The notes beneath the pieces are model-generated. The model had not been told where the DNA came from and searched no databases. It saw only the letters and a list, made by a program, of their open reading frames with translations. Shown here in pieces: positions 8,028 through 15,790 of a stretch of 27,495 nucleotides of DNA; positions within the stretch are counted from its first letter, which is position 1; each line of letters starts with the position of its first letter. Both the position numbers and the translations under genes were made by a program. Source of the stretch: Massilia sp. (GTDB lineage: Bacteria > Pseudomonadota > Gammaproteobacteria > Burkholderiales > Burkholderiaceae_D). The stretch covers positions 1-27,495 of the forward strand of contig DNCF01000114.1 of assembly GCA_003484545.1 (NCBI GenBank). The letters run 5' to 3'.

Positions 8028-8912
8028 ATGGAAATCTTCGGAGTCCCCCTGCAAGCCCTGATGAGCCAGCTCCTGCTGGGCCTGGTCAACGGTTCCTTCT
8101 ACGCGATGCTCTCGCTGGGCCTGGCCGTCATCTTCGGCCTCTTGAACGTCATCAATTTCTCGCACGGCGCCCTGTACATGATGGGCGCCTTCATCGCCTT
8201 CATCGGCGTCAGCACCTATGAACTGAACTACTGGATGATGCTGGTGCTCGCGCCGCTGGCGGTCGGCGCCTTCGGCATCGCGGTCGAGAAGACCATGCTG
8301 CGCTGGCTGTACAAGCTCGACCATCTATACGGCCTGCTGCTGACCTTCGGCATCACGCTGCTGCTGGAAGGCGTGTTCCGCTCCTTCTTCGGCGTCTCGG
8401 GCCAGACCCTGGACGTGCCGGAACAGCTGGCCGGCGCCACCGACCTGGGCTTCATGATCCTGCCGAACTACCGCGCCTGGGTCGTCGCCGCCTCGCTCAT
8501 CGTCTGCCTCGGCACCTGGTTCGTGATCGAGAAGACCCGCTTGGGGGCCTACCTGCGCGCCGGTACCGAGAACCCGAAACTGGTCGAGGCCTTCGGCATC
8601 AACGTGCCGCGCATGGTCACGCTGACCTATGGCTTCGGCGTCGCGCTGGCCGGCCTGGCCGGCGTGCTGGCGGCGCCCGTGATCAACGTCACGCCGCTGA
8701 TGGGCTCGAACCTGATCATCGTCGTGTTCGCCGTGGTCGTGATCGGCGGCATGGGCTCGATCCTCGGCTCCATCATCACCGGCCTGATGCTGGGCGTGAT
8801 CGAGGGATTAACCCGCGTCTACTATCCGGAAGGCTCGGAGGTGGTCGTGTTCGTGGTCATGGTCATCGTGCTGCTGCTGCGCCCGGCCGGCCTGTTCGGG
8901 AAGGAGAAGTAA
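8028..8912 (+). CDS. livH: Branched-chain amino-acid-type ABC transporter permease LivH-like
   Basis: A 294-residue integral inner-membrane permease of the LivH family. The N-terminal segment LVNGSFYAMLSLGLAVIFGL and the following NVINFSHGALYMMGAF are characteristic, as is the central EAFGINVPRM cytoplasmic loop that contacts the ATPases and the GGMGSILGS segment near the C-terminus. About eight hydrophobic segments are visible. ATG 8028 is chosen because proteins of this family usually begin there; GTG 8022 is an in-frame alternative. Neither has a good Shine-Dalgarno. livM follows after 2 nt. Confidence 0.92.
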   Translation: MEIFGVPLQALMSQLLLGLVNGSFYAMLSLGLAVIFGLLNVINFSHGALYMMGAFIAFIGVSTYELNYWMMLVLAPLAVGAFGIAVEKTMLRWLYKLDHLYGLLLTFGITLLLEGVFRSFFGVSGQTLDVPEQLAGATDLGFMILPNYRAWVVAASLIVCLGTWFVIEKTRLGAYLRAGTENPKLVEAFGINVPRMVTLTYGFGVALAGLAGVLAAPVINVTPLMGSNLIIVVFAVVVIGGMGSILGSIITGLMLGVIEGLTRVYYPEGSEVVVFVVMVIVLLLRPAGLFGKEK

Positions 8913-8914
8913 GC

Positions 8915-9937
8915 ATGAACAAGAAAATCGGTTACGGCATCGCTCTTGCCCTGGCGCTGGCCGCGCCTTTCTTCGGCTATCCGGTGTTCCTGATGAAGCT
9001 GCTGTGCTTCGCCCTGTTCGCCTGCGCCTTCAACCTGCTGATCGGCTTTACCGGCCTGCTCTCGTTCGGTCACGCCGCCTTTTTCGGCAGCGCGGGCTAC
9101 GTCACCGGCCACCTGTTGACGGTGGTCGGCCTGCCGACCGAGCTGGGCATCCTGGCCGGCGTGGCGGCCAGCGCCGTGCTCGGCCTGGTCGTCGGATCGC
9201 TGGCGATTCGCCGCCAGGGCATCTATTTTTCGATGATCACGCTCGCCCTGGCGCAGATGGTGTACTTCGCCGCGCTGCGCAGCCCCTACACCCACGGCGA
9301 GGACGGCCTGCAGGGCGTGCCGCGCGGCCGCCTGTTCGGCGTGCTCGACCTCGGCAACGACCTGACCCTCTACTATGTCGTGCTGGCAATCGCCGTGCTG
9401 GGCTTTGCCCTGATCGTGCGCACCGTGCATTCGCCCTTCGGCCAGGTGCTGAAAGCCATCAAGGAAAACGAGCCGCGTGCCATTTCCCTGGGTTATGACG
9501 CCGACCGCTACAAGCTGCTCGCCTTCGTGCTGTCGGCCGCACTGACTGGCCTGGCCGGCGCCACCAAGACCCTGGTGCTCGGCTTCGAAACCCTGACCGA
9601 CGTCCACTGGACCATGTCGGGCCTGGTGGTCCTGATGACCCTGGTCGGCGGCATGGGCACCATGGCCGGCCCCATCATCGGCGCCTTTGTCATCGTGGCG
9701 CTGGAGAACAAGCTGGGCGACCTGGGCCTGTGGCTGTCCGAAACCACCGGCATCGACTGGTTCTCGACGCTGGGCGAATCGGTGGGCATGGTCACCGGCC
9801 TGATCTTCATCGTCTGCGTGCTGCTGTTCCGCCGCGGCATCGTCGGCGAGATCGGCGCCCTGCTCGAGCGTCGCGCGCGCGCCAAGCCGGACGCCGGCGC
9901 TAGAATGGCCGTGAACAAGGAGCGGGAGGCCGCGTGA
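8915..9937 (+). CDS. livM: Branched-chain amino-acid-type ABC transporter permease LivM-like
   Basis: A 340-residue inner-membrane permease pairing with LivH. The motif LIGFTGLLSFGHAAFFGS is typical of LivM, as are the loop VLKAIKENEPRAISLGYD (the ATPase-coupling region) and GGMGTMAGPIIGA. The start ATG 8915 has GGAGAAG immediately upstream in the livH 3' end. The stop overlaps the GTG start of the downstream hydrolase by 4 bp (GTGA, 9934-9937), so the hydrolase is translationally coupled to the transporter. The C-terminal tail after the last helix is Arg/Ala-rich and cytoplasmic. Confidence 0.92.
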   Translation: MNKKIGYGIALALALAAPFFGYPVFLMKLLCFALFACAFNLLIGFTGLLSFGHAAFFGSAGYVTGHLLTVVGLPTELGILAGVAASAVLGLVVGSLAIRRQGIYFSMITLALAQMVYFAALRSPYTHGEDGLQGVPRGRLFGVLDLGNDLTLYYVVLAIAVLGFALIVRTVHSPFGQVLKAIKENEPRAISLGYDADRYKLLAFVLSAALTGLAGATKTLVLGFETLTDVHWTMSGLVVLMTLVGGMGTMAGPIIGAFVIVALENKLGDLGLWLSETTGIDWFSTLGESVGMVTGLIFIVCVLLFRRGIVGEIGALLERRARAKPDAGARMAVNKEREAA

Positions 9938-10794
9938 AAGACGCATCGGCGACGTTGAGCGTGAATGGGCTGCGCATGCATGTGATGAGCGCGGGGGAGG
10001 GGCCGGCGGTCTTGCTGCTGCACGGCTTTCCCGACACCCACGTCGTCTGGCGCAAGCAGGTCGGCCCGCTGGTGCGCGCCGGCTATCGCGTGATCGCCCC
10101 CGACCTGCGCGGCTATGGCCAGACCGATGCGCCCGAGGCCGTGGCGGCCTACCGCACCGAGCACCTCGTGGCCGACATGCTGGCGCTGCTCGACGTCATG
10201 GGGATCCAGCAAGCGCGCGTCGTCGGCCACGACTGGGGAGCGCTGATCGGCTGGCTGCTGTGCATGCGCGCGCCGCAGCGCGTCGAGCAGTATGTTGCGC
10301 TGTCGGTCGGCCATCCGGCGGCGTTCGCGCGCGCCGGCCTCATGCAGCGCCTGCGCAGCAGTTACATGCTGTGGTTCATGACGCCGCTGCTGGCCGAGAC
10401 ATCGCTGACGGCCGCGGACTTCTTCGCCATGCGCCATTTCACTTCCGATCCTACCCAGCTGTCGCATTGGCGCCGCGACCTGCGCGAACCCGGCCGCATG
10501 ACCGCGGCCCTGAATTATTACCGCGCGAACGTGCCGCATGGCTTCAAGCTTGGCGCCGAGCCCGAGCCGGTCAAGGTACCGGTGATGGGCATCTGGAGCA
10601 GCCGCGACGTCGCCCTCACGGAAGAGCAGATGCGCGACTCGTCGCAGTACGTGGCCGAGACTTTCCGCTACGAGCGCATCGAGGGCGCCGACCACTGGCT
10701 GCAGCTGACCGCGGCCGACCAGGTCAATGCGCTGCTGCTCGACTTTTTCGCGAGCCTGGCCCGGGCCGACACTGCAACGGCCCAGCCGGGCTGA
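9934..10794 (+). CDS. Alpha/beta hydrolase, epoxide hydrolase-like
   Basis: A 286-residue cytoplasmic alpha/beta-hydrolase fold enzyme. The oxyanion-hole motif is HGFPD (residues 30-34). The nucleophile elbow is VVGHDWGAL, with Asp100 as nucleophile as in epoxide hydrolases and haloalkane dehalogenases. The probable acid is Asp225 (SSRDVAL) and the catalytic His is His254 (GADHW). HGFP plus GHDWG and a lid Tyr region (ALNYYRANVP) favour epoxide hydrolase over dehalogenase, but fluoroacetate-dehalogenase-like activity cannot be excluded. The start is GTG 9934 with GGGAGG at 9923-9928; it overlaps livM by 4 bp. Coupling to a Liv-type importer suggests action on the imported compound or a product of it (inference). 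The gene converges on the downstream alcohol dehydrogenase with a 16-bp gap. Confidence 0.85.
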   Translation: MKDASATLSVNGLRMHVMSAGEGPAVLLLHGFPDTHVVWRKQVGPLVRAGYRVIAPDLRGYGQTDAPEAVAAYRTEHLVADMLALLDVMGIQQARVVGHDWGALIGWLLCMRAPQRVEQYVALSVGHPAAFARAGLMQRLRSSYMLWFMTPLLAETSLTAADFFAMRHFTSDPTQLSHWRRDLREPGRMTAALNYYRANVPHGFKLGAEPEPVKVPVMGIWSSRDVALTEEQMRDSSQYVAETFRYERIEGADHWLQLTAADQVNALLLDFFASLARADTATAQPG

Positions 10795-10810
10795 ATTTCT
10801 TCAGGAATGT

Positions 10811-11968
10811 CTACAGCGCCGCGGCGTAGATCGCGCGCGCGTCCTCGCGCGTCACGTCCCTCGGATTGTTCCCCAACAGGCGGGTCTGGAGCATGGCGTC
10901 GTCCGCCAGGCGGTCCAGGTCGTTTTCCGTGATGCCGACTTGCTGTAGCGTGGTCTGGATGCCGGCCATGCGGGCGGTTTGCTGCATGGCCGCGATCAGC
11001 GCTTCGGTGCGCGCTTCGGCGCTGCCGCTGGCGTGCGGGACGGCGATCGCCGCCAGCTCGGCATACAACGGCGCCGCCGCCGGCGCATTGAAGCGCAGCA
11101 CGTGCGGCAGCACCAGGGAATTCGACAGGCCGTGCGCGACGTGGAAGATGCCGCCGACCGGATAGGCGAGCGCGTGCACGGCGGCGACGGGGGCGTTCGA
11201 GAACGCCTGGCCGGCCAGGCAGGCGCCCAGCAGCATGGCCTGGCGCACCTCGAGCCGGCTGCCGTTTTCGCAGGCAGGGATCAGGTTGCGCGACAGCAGC
11301 TCCAGCGCCTGGCGCGCCAGCGTGTCCGACAGCGGATTCTTCTTGTGACGGCTGGTATAGGCCTCGATCGCGTGGACCATGGCGTCGATGCCGGTCGCGG
11401 CGGTGACCGTCGGCGGCAGGCCCAGGGTCAGCGCCGCGTCCAGCACGGCCAGGTCGGCGTAGAGCTGGGGAGATACCACGCCCATCTTGGTGGTGGCGCC
11501 GGTCGTGACGATCGCGATGTTCGTCACTTCGGAACCGGTGCCGGCGGTGGTCGGCACCTGCACCAGCGGCAGGCGCTTGCCCGTCACTTTGCCGATGCCG
11601 TAGATCTGGGCCAGCGGCTGTTCGCTCGGCGCCAATACCGCGACCAGCTTGGCCACGTCCATCGAGCTGCCGCCGCCCAGGCCGATCACGAGGTCGCTAT
11701 CGTTCGCGCGGGCGAAGTTCACTGCCGCCATGACCACGTCTTCCGGCGGATCGGCAACCACGTCGGAGAACACGCTGACCTTGAAACCCTGGCGTGTCAA
11801 ATCGAGGCAGGGCATCTCGGCCAGACCGGTGCGGAGGAAACCGGCGTCGGTGACGACCAGTGCGCGGCGGGAGGAGGGGAAGCGCTCGCGGAGGATGTCG
11901 CCGAGGCGGCTGGCGGCGCCGGGTTCGGAAACGATGTGGGCGACGGTGCTGAAGGCAAAGGCGGTCAT
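10811..11968 (-). CDS. Iron-containing alcohol dehydrogenase (group III)
   Basis: A 385-residue Fe-ADH family enzyme on the minus strand. It has the NAD(P) segment GLGGGSSMDVAKLVAV and the family signature TTAGTGSEVTNIAIVT. Metal-ligand regions are GIDAMVHAIEAYTSRHKKN and the His-rich AHALAYPVGGIFHVAHG. Members reduce or oxidise short alcohols and aldehydes, and include maleylacetate reductases and lactaldehyde/1,3-propanediol dehydrogenases; the substrate here is unknown. The start is the ATG whose first base is 11968 (protein MTAFAFSTVAHIV...), giving the family's normal length. The frame stays open to 12262, but that would overlap the divergent neighbour and add sequence with no family resemblance. 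It is divergently arranged with the TSUP gene across 127 bp. Confidence 0.9.
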   Translation of the reverse strand: MTAFAFSTVAHIVSEPGAASRLGDILRERFPSSRRALVVTDAGFLRTGLAEMPCLDLTRQGFKVSVFSDVVADPPEDVVMAAVNFARANDSDLVIGLGGGSSMDVAKLVAVLAPSEQPLAQIYGIGKVTGKRLPLVQVPTTAGTGSEVTNIAIVTTGATTKMGVVSPQLYADLAVLDAALTLGLPPTVTAATGIDAMVHAIEAYTSRHKKNPLSDTLARQALELLSRNLIPACENGSRLEVRQAMLLGACLAGQAFSNAPVAAVHALAYPVGGIFHVAHGLSNSLVLPHVLRFNAPAAAPLYAELAAIAVPHASGSAEARTEALIAAMQQTARMAGIQTTLQQVGITENDLDRLADDAMLQTRLLGNNPRDVTREDARAIYAAAL

Positions 11969-12095
11969 GGTGGTTCCCGTGCGTTTGGATCGATAAAGAG
12001 TACACCAGAATGGATAAGCTGCGGAAAAGTTGGCGGCTGCGCCATGGTCCGAACCTGCGTACAATTTCGTCTCTTCAACGTATCGAAAGCAGGTG

Positions 12096-12866
12096 ATGAT
12101 TGACTTCGTATGGCTCGGCGGCGCGGCCTTCCTCGCCGGGCTGGTGGACGCCGTGGTGGGCGGCGGCGGCTTGATCCAGGTCCCGGCGATCTTTTCCGTG
12201 TTGCCGAAGGAAGTACCAGCGACCCTGCTCGGCACGAATAAACTGGCGAGTATCTTCGGCACCGGCGCGGCGGCGGTGAACTACAGCCGCCGGGTGCGCG
12301 TCGCCTGGAGCGCGGCGGCGCCGGCGGCGCTGGCGGCCTTTGCCCTGTCCTTTGTCGGCGCCTGGACCGTGACCCGGATACCGGGCGACTTCGTGCGCAG
12401 CCTGCTGCCGCTGATCCTGCTGGCGGTCGCCATCTATACCTTCCGCAAAAAGGACCTCGGTTCGGTGCACGCGCCGGTGCACAGCGGGTCGGGGGAGCGC
12501 TGGTGGGCGATCGGCATGGGCGCCGCAATCGGTTTCTACGACGGCTTCTTCGGTCCGGGCACCGGCAGCTTCCTGATCTTCCTCTACGTGCGCTTTTTCG
12601 GCTTCGATTTCCTCAGCGCCTCGGCGGCGGCAAAGATCGTCAATGTTGCCTGCAACCTGTCGGCACTGATGTGGTTCGGCTACAGCGGCCACCTGCTCTG
12701 GCAGCTGGGCCTGTTGATGGCAGTCTGCCAGATCGCCGGTTCCCTGGTTGGAACGCGTCTCGCGATCAAGCACGGCAGTGCCTTCGTGCGCAAGCTGTTC
12801 CTGGTCGTCGTCTCGATCCTGATCGTCAAAACAGGTTTCGATGCTGTCGTGCGCTGGGCAAGTTGA
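12096..12866 (+). CDS. TSUP-family membrane protein (TauE/SafE, sulfite/organosulfonate exporter-like)
   Basis: A 256-residue, roughly eight-helix inner-membrane protein of the TauE/SafE (TSUP) family. The duplicated family motifs are visible: an N-terminal LVDAVVGGGGLIQVP and a second-half GFYDGFFGPGTGSFLIF. Other members export sulfite, sulfoacetate or similar anions, and some may import; nothing here fixes the substrate. ATG 12096 (MIDFVWLGG) has AGCAGG shortly upstream. A TACAAT box at 12060-12065 is a possible -10 element but lacks a clear -35 partner. The gene ends 25 nt before an intrinsic terminator and just before the parS cluster. Confidence 0.88.
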   Translation: MIDFVWLGGAAFLAGLVDAVVGGGGLIQVPAIFSVLPKEVPATLLGTNKLASIFGTGAAAVNYSRRVRVAWSAAAPAALAAFALSFVGAWTVTRIPGDFVRSLLPLILLAVAIYTFRKKDLGSVHAPVHSGSGERWWAIGMGAAIGFYDGFFGPGTGSFLIFLYVRFFGFDFLSASAAAKIVNVACNLSALMWFGYSGHLLWQLGLLMAVCQIAGSLVGTRLAIKHGSAFVRKLFLVVVSILIVKTGFDAVVRWAS

Positions 12867-12872
12867 GCCGCT

Positions 12873-12888
12873 TGTTTCACGTGGAACA
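12873..12888. other. parS: parS site 1 (ParB-binding centromere, one mismatch)
   Basis: TGTTTCACGTGGAACA matches the widespread bacterial parS 16-mer TGTTTCACGTGAAACA at 15 of 16 positions. It lies in the 3' end region of the TSUP gene, directly before its terminator. Confidence 0.88.
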
Positions 12889-12914
12889 AAAGCCGGGTTC
12901 GCCCGGCTTTTTTT
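12888..12914 (+). terminator. Intrinsic terminator after the TSUP gene
   Basis: The stem AGCCGGG (12891-12897) pairs with CCCGGCT (12902-12908) around a TTCG loop. Seven T residues follow (12908-12914) and A residues precede the stem. It sits between parS sites 1 and 2 and would insulate mnmG from upstream transcription. Confidence 0.88.
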
Positions 12915-12941
12915 GCGCCCGAGCATTGTGGAGGAGCCGAT

Positions 12942-12957
12942 TGTTTCACGTGAAACA
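12942..12957. other. parS: parS site 2 (perfect consensus)
   Basis: TGTTTCACGTGAAACA is a perfect 16-bp palindrome identical to the canonical parS consensus bound by chromosomal ParB/Spo0J proteins. Confidence 0.95.
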
Positions 12958-12980
12958 GCAATGGGCGCGCGCCGAAGCTG

Positions 12981-12996
12981 TGTTCCACGTGAAACA
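12981..12996. other. parS: parS site 3 (one mismatch)
   Basis: TGTTCCACGTGAAACA matches the parS consensus at 15 of 16 positions, the mismatch being in the left half-site. Sites 1, 2 and 3 have centres 69 and 39 bp apart. Confidence 0.88.
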
Positions 12997-13046
12997 AAAA
13001 CCGCCGCGTTTTCGGGCCGAGCTGAGTCCGGGCCGGTAAATGCTTC

Positions 13047-13052
13047 TATAAT
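13047..13052 (+). promoter_or_regulatory. Probable -10 element of the mnmG promoter
   Basis: A perfect TATAAT lies 34 bp before the mnmG ATG. No good -35 hexamer is present at 16-18 bp spacing (the region reads GAGTCC), so activity may depend on other contacts. ParB bound to the nearby parS sites could influence this promoter (inference). Confidence 0.45.
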
Positions 13053-13085
13053 CGAGAATTAGTCTCCTCGCTCCACACTTCCATC

Positions 13086-15026
13086 ATGCTATTTCCTACT
13101 GAATTCGACGTGATCGTCGTCGGCGGCGGCCATGCCGGCACCGAGGCGGCCCTCGCGTCCGCACGTACGGGGCAGAAGACGCTGCTCCTGACGCACAACA
13201 TCGAAACCCTGGGCCAGATGTCGTGCAACCCCTCGATTGGCGGCATCGGCAAGGGCCACCTGGTCAAGGAAGTCGACGCCCTCGGCGGCGCGATGGCGAT
13301 CGCCACCGATGAATCCGGCATCCAGTTCCGCATCCTGAACTCGTCCAAGGGCCCGGCCGTGCGCGCCACCCGCGCCCAGGCCGACCGCATCCTGTACAAG
13401 CAGGCGATCCGTTCGCGCCTGGAAAACCAGGCCAACCTGTGGCTGTTCCAGCAGGCCGTCGACGACCTGATGGTGGAGGGCGACCGCGTGGTCGGCGCCG
13501 TCACCCAGATCGGCCTGCAATTCCGCGCCCGTGCCGTCGTGCTAACGGCAGGCACTTTCCTGGACGGTAAGATCCACGTCGGCCTGCAGAACTACACCGC
13601 CGGCCGCGCCGGCGATCCGGCGGCCCTGTCGTTATCAAGCCGCCTGAAAGAGCTGAAGCTGCCGCAGGGCCGCCTGAAAACCGGCACGCCGCCGCGCATC
13701 GACGGTCGCAGCATCGACTTCTCGGTGCTGACCGAGCAGCCGGGCGACCTCGATCCGGTCCCCGTGTTTTCCTACATGGGCAAGGCCAGCATGCATCCGC
13801 GCCAGGTGCCGTGCTGGGTCACGCACACCAATGCGCAGACCCACGACATCATCCGAAACGGCCTCGACCGCAGCCCGATGTACACCGGCGTCATCGAGGG
13901 TGTCGGCCCCCGATATTGCCCCTCGATCGAGGACAAGATCCACCGTTTCTCGTCGAAGGAATCGCACCAGATCTTCCTCGAGCCGGAAGGCCTGACGACC
14001 AACGAGTTCTACCCGAACGGGATCTCGACCAGCCTGCCGTTCGACGTGCAGCTGGCCCTGGTGCGCTCGATGAAGGGCATGGAAAACGCCTTCATCCTGC
14101 GCCCCGGCTATGCCATCGAATACGATTATTTCGACCCGCGCGGCCTCAAATCCTCGCTCGAAACCAAGGCGATCCGGGGCCTGTTCTTCGCCGGCCAGAT
14201 CAACGGCACCACCGGCTACGAAGAGGCGGCGGCCCAGGGCCTGCTCGCCGGCCTGAACGCCGCGCTGCAGACGAAAGGCGAGGAAGCCTGGACCCCGGGC
14301 CGTTCGGAAGCCTACCTGGGCGTGCTGGTCGACGACCTCACCACCCAGGGCGTGGCCGAGCCTTATCGCATGTTCACCAGCCGCGCCGAATACCGCCTGT
14401 CGCTGCGCGAAGACAACGCCGACATGCGCCTGACGGAAATTGGCCGCAAGCTGGGCGTGGTCGGCGACGCCCAGTGGGAAGCGTTCGAGAAGAAGCGCGA
14501 AGCCGTGGCGCGCGAGCTCGAGCGCCTGCGCTCGACCTGGGTCAACCCGCGCATCCTGGCCGCCGCCGAGTCCGAGCGCGTGGTGGGGCAGGCGATCGAA
14601 CGCGAGTACAACCTGGCCGACCTGCTGCGCAGGCCGAACGTCGATTACGACACTTTGGTGACGATGACGGGTACCGAAGGCCAGCCCCTGGGTGGCCCCG
14701 GCGTCGAGGATCCCGCAGTGAAGGAACAGGTCGAAATCCAGCTGAAATACGCCGGTTACATCGACCGCCAGGCGCGCGAAGTCGAGCGTCACGACCACTA
14801 CGAGAACCTGAAACTGCCGGAAAACCTGGACTACCTGGAGATCGCGGCGCTGTCGATCGAGGTGCGCCAGAAGCTGGATAAACAGCGTCCTGAAACCCTC
14901 GGCCAGGCCTCGCGCATCTCGGGCGTGACGCCGGCGGCCATCTCCCTGCTGCTGGTGCACCTGAAAAAACGCGGCGCCAAGGGCTTTACGTCGGCTCCGG
15001 CAGCGGACGCGGAGGCCGCGCAATGA
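13086..15026 (+). CDS. mnmG: tRNA uridine-5-carboxymethylaminomethyl modification enzyme MnmG (GidA)
   Basis: A 646-residue FAD enzyme that, with MnmE, installs the (carboxymethyl)aminomethyl group on wobble uridine U34 of certain tRNAs, using methylene-tetrahydrofolate and NADH. The N-terminal Rossmann motif is DVIVVGGGHAGTEAA (Gly13-15, Gly18). The conserved Cys segments are QMSCNPSIGGIGKGH and GPRYCPSIEDK. The FAD-contact segment GTTGYEEAAAQGLLAG and the C-terminal helical domain with ISGVTPAAISLLLVHLKK are all present. Length is normal. No clear Shine-Dalgarno precedes ATG 13086. It overlaps rsmG by 4 bp (ATGA), forming the classic gidA-gidB unit next to parAB. Confidence 0.97.
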   Translation: MLFPTEFDVIVVGGGHAGTEAALASARTGQKTLLLTHNIETLGQMSCNPSIGGIGKGHLVKEVDALGGAMAIATDESGIQFRILNSSKGPAVRATRAQADRILYKQAIRSRLENQANLWLFQQAVDDLMVEGDRVVGAVTQIGLQFRARAVVLTAGTFLDGKIHVGLQNYTAGRAGDPAALSLSSRLKELKLPQGRLKTGTPPRIDGRSIDFSVLTEQPGDLDPVPVFSYMGKASMHPRQVPCWVTHTNAQTHDIIRNGLDRSPMYTGVIEGVGPRYCPSIEDKIHRFSSKESHQIFLEPEGLTTNEFYPNGISTSLPFDVQLALVRSMKGMENAFILRPGYAIEYDYFDPRGLKSSLETKAIRGLFFAGQINGTTGYEEAAAQGLLAGLNAALQTKGEEAWTPGRSEAYLGVLVDDLTTQGVAEPYRMFTSRAEYRLSLREDNADMRLTEIGRKLGVVGDAQWEAFEKKREAVARELERLRSTWVNPRILAAAESERVVGQAIEREYNLADLLRRPNVDYDTLVTMTGTEGQPLGGPGVEDPAVKEQVEIQLKYAGYIDRQAREVERHDHYENLKLPENLDYLEIAALSIEVRQKLDKQRPETLGQASRISGVTPAAISLLLVHLKKRGAKGFTSAPAADAEAAQ

Positions 15027-15667
15027 GGGGTTTTGACCGCGAAAAACTGATGCAGGTGCTGAACGACGGCATCGACGAACTCGATTTGCCGCTGTGGGCC
15101 GCGCAGCGCGAGCAATTGATGGACTACCTGGCGCTGATGGCCAAGTGGAACGGCGTCTACAACCTGACCTCGCTGCGCGACCCGATGCAGATGGTGACCC
15201 ATCACCTGCTCGATTCGCTGGCTGCGGTAGCGGCGTTCGAGGGCGTGAAAAGCGTGCTCGACGTCGGGGCAGGGGGCGGCTTGCCGGGGCTGGTGCTGGC
15301 CATTTCGCGGCCCGACATGCAGGTGTCGCTGATCGACACGGTGCACAAGAAAACCGCCTTCCTGACCCAGGTCAAGGCGGAGCTGGGCCTGGCCAACGTC
15401 ACCGTGTACACGATGAAGGTACAGGATTTGAAGGCGGGGCCGTTCGAGGTCATCACCTCGCGCGCTTTTGCCGACCTGTCGGATTTCGTCAACTGGTCCG
15501 GGCACCTGCTGGCCGAGGGCGGCAGATTCATTGCGCTGAAAGGCACGGCGCCGGCCGAGGAACAGCAAAGGCTGCCCCAGGAATGGAAGGTGCAGGAATT
15601 GCGGCCTTTGCGGGTGCCCAAGTTGGATGCGGAACGCCACCTGGTGTTCATCGAGCGAAATCAATAA
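15023..15667 (+). CDS. rsmG: 16S rRNA (guanine527-N7)-methyltransferase RsmG (GidB)
   Basis: A 214-residue SAM-dependent methyltransferase that methylates N7 of G527 in 16S rRNA; loss in other bacteria gives low-level streptomycin resistance. The SAM-binding loop is LDVGAGGGLPG (Asp80-Gly89), preceded by the substrate-region motif YNLTSLRDP and HHLLDSLA. ITSRAFADLSDF matches the conserved active-site region. The start overlaps the mnmG stop by 4 bp, indicating coupled translation. The stop is followed by the AT-rich hairpin region before parA. Confidence 0.96.
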   Translation: MRGFDREKLMQVLNDGIDELDLPLWAAQREQLMDYLALMAKWNGVYNLTSLRDPMQMVTHHLLDSLAAVAAFEGVKSVLDVGAGGGLPGLVLAISRPDMQVSLIDTVHKKTAFLTQVKAELGLANVTVYTMKVQDLKAGPFEVITSRAFADLSDFVNWSGHLLAEGGRFIALKGTAPAEEQQRLPQEWKVQELRPLRVPKLDAERHLVFIERNQ

Positions 15668-15694
15668 GCGAAGTCACTGAATAAACATAACGAT

Positions 15695-15742
15695 ATAAAC
15701 GGTTTATACCGTTTAAACCAAATAAACCGTTTATACGGTTTA
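15695..15742. repeat. Paired AT-rich hairpins with TTAT loops upstream of parA
   Basis: Two 20-nt hairpins with 8-bp stems and the same TTAT loop lie 7 nt apart. The first pairs TAAACGGT (15696-15703) with ACCGTTTA (15708-15715); the second pairs TAAACCGT (15723-15730) with ACGGTTTA (15735-15742). They are also mutually complementary: ATAAACGGTTTAT (15695-15707) is the exact reverse complement of 15722-15734. The spacer contains GTTTAAAC. Neither hairpin has a T-tract. The arrangement looks like a cooperative operator or iteron-like site controlling parAB, but it matches no site I can name. Confidence 0.8.
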
Positions 15743-15744
15743 AA

Positions 15745-15783
15745 GGGTATGAACGGTATGACCGGATATCATCGTGTCCGGAT
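15745..15783 (+). promoter_or_regulatory. Further short repeats in the parA leader
   Basis: Downstream of the paired hairpins, GGTATGA occurs twice (15746-15752 and 15755-15761), and CCGGA (15762-15766) faces TCCGG (15777-15781). The parA ATG at 15791 follows with only a weak GATGAGAT ribosome site. No confident promoter hexamers could be placed. Confidence 0.35.
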
Positions 15784-15790
15784 GAGATAG

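Noticed and set aside
11969..12262. N-terminal extension of the iron alcohol dehydrogenase to 483 residues
   Set aside because: It would overlap the divergent TSUP gene, and the family normally starts near the ATG at 11968 with about 385 residues.
12841..13062. Short frames across the parS cluster encoding repeated VSRET-like peptides
   Set aside because: The peptide repeat simply reflects the repeated parS DNA sequence; there is no ribosome site or family match.
12867..13085. Replication origin (oriC) at the parS region
   Set aside because: No cluster of TTATCCACA-type DnaA boxes and no dnaA gene were seen. The AT-rich unit near parA also lacks DnaA boxes.
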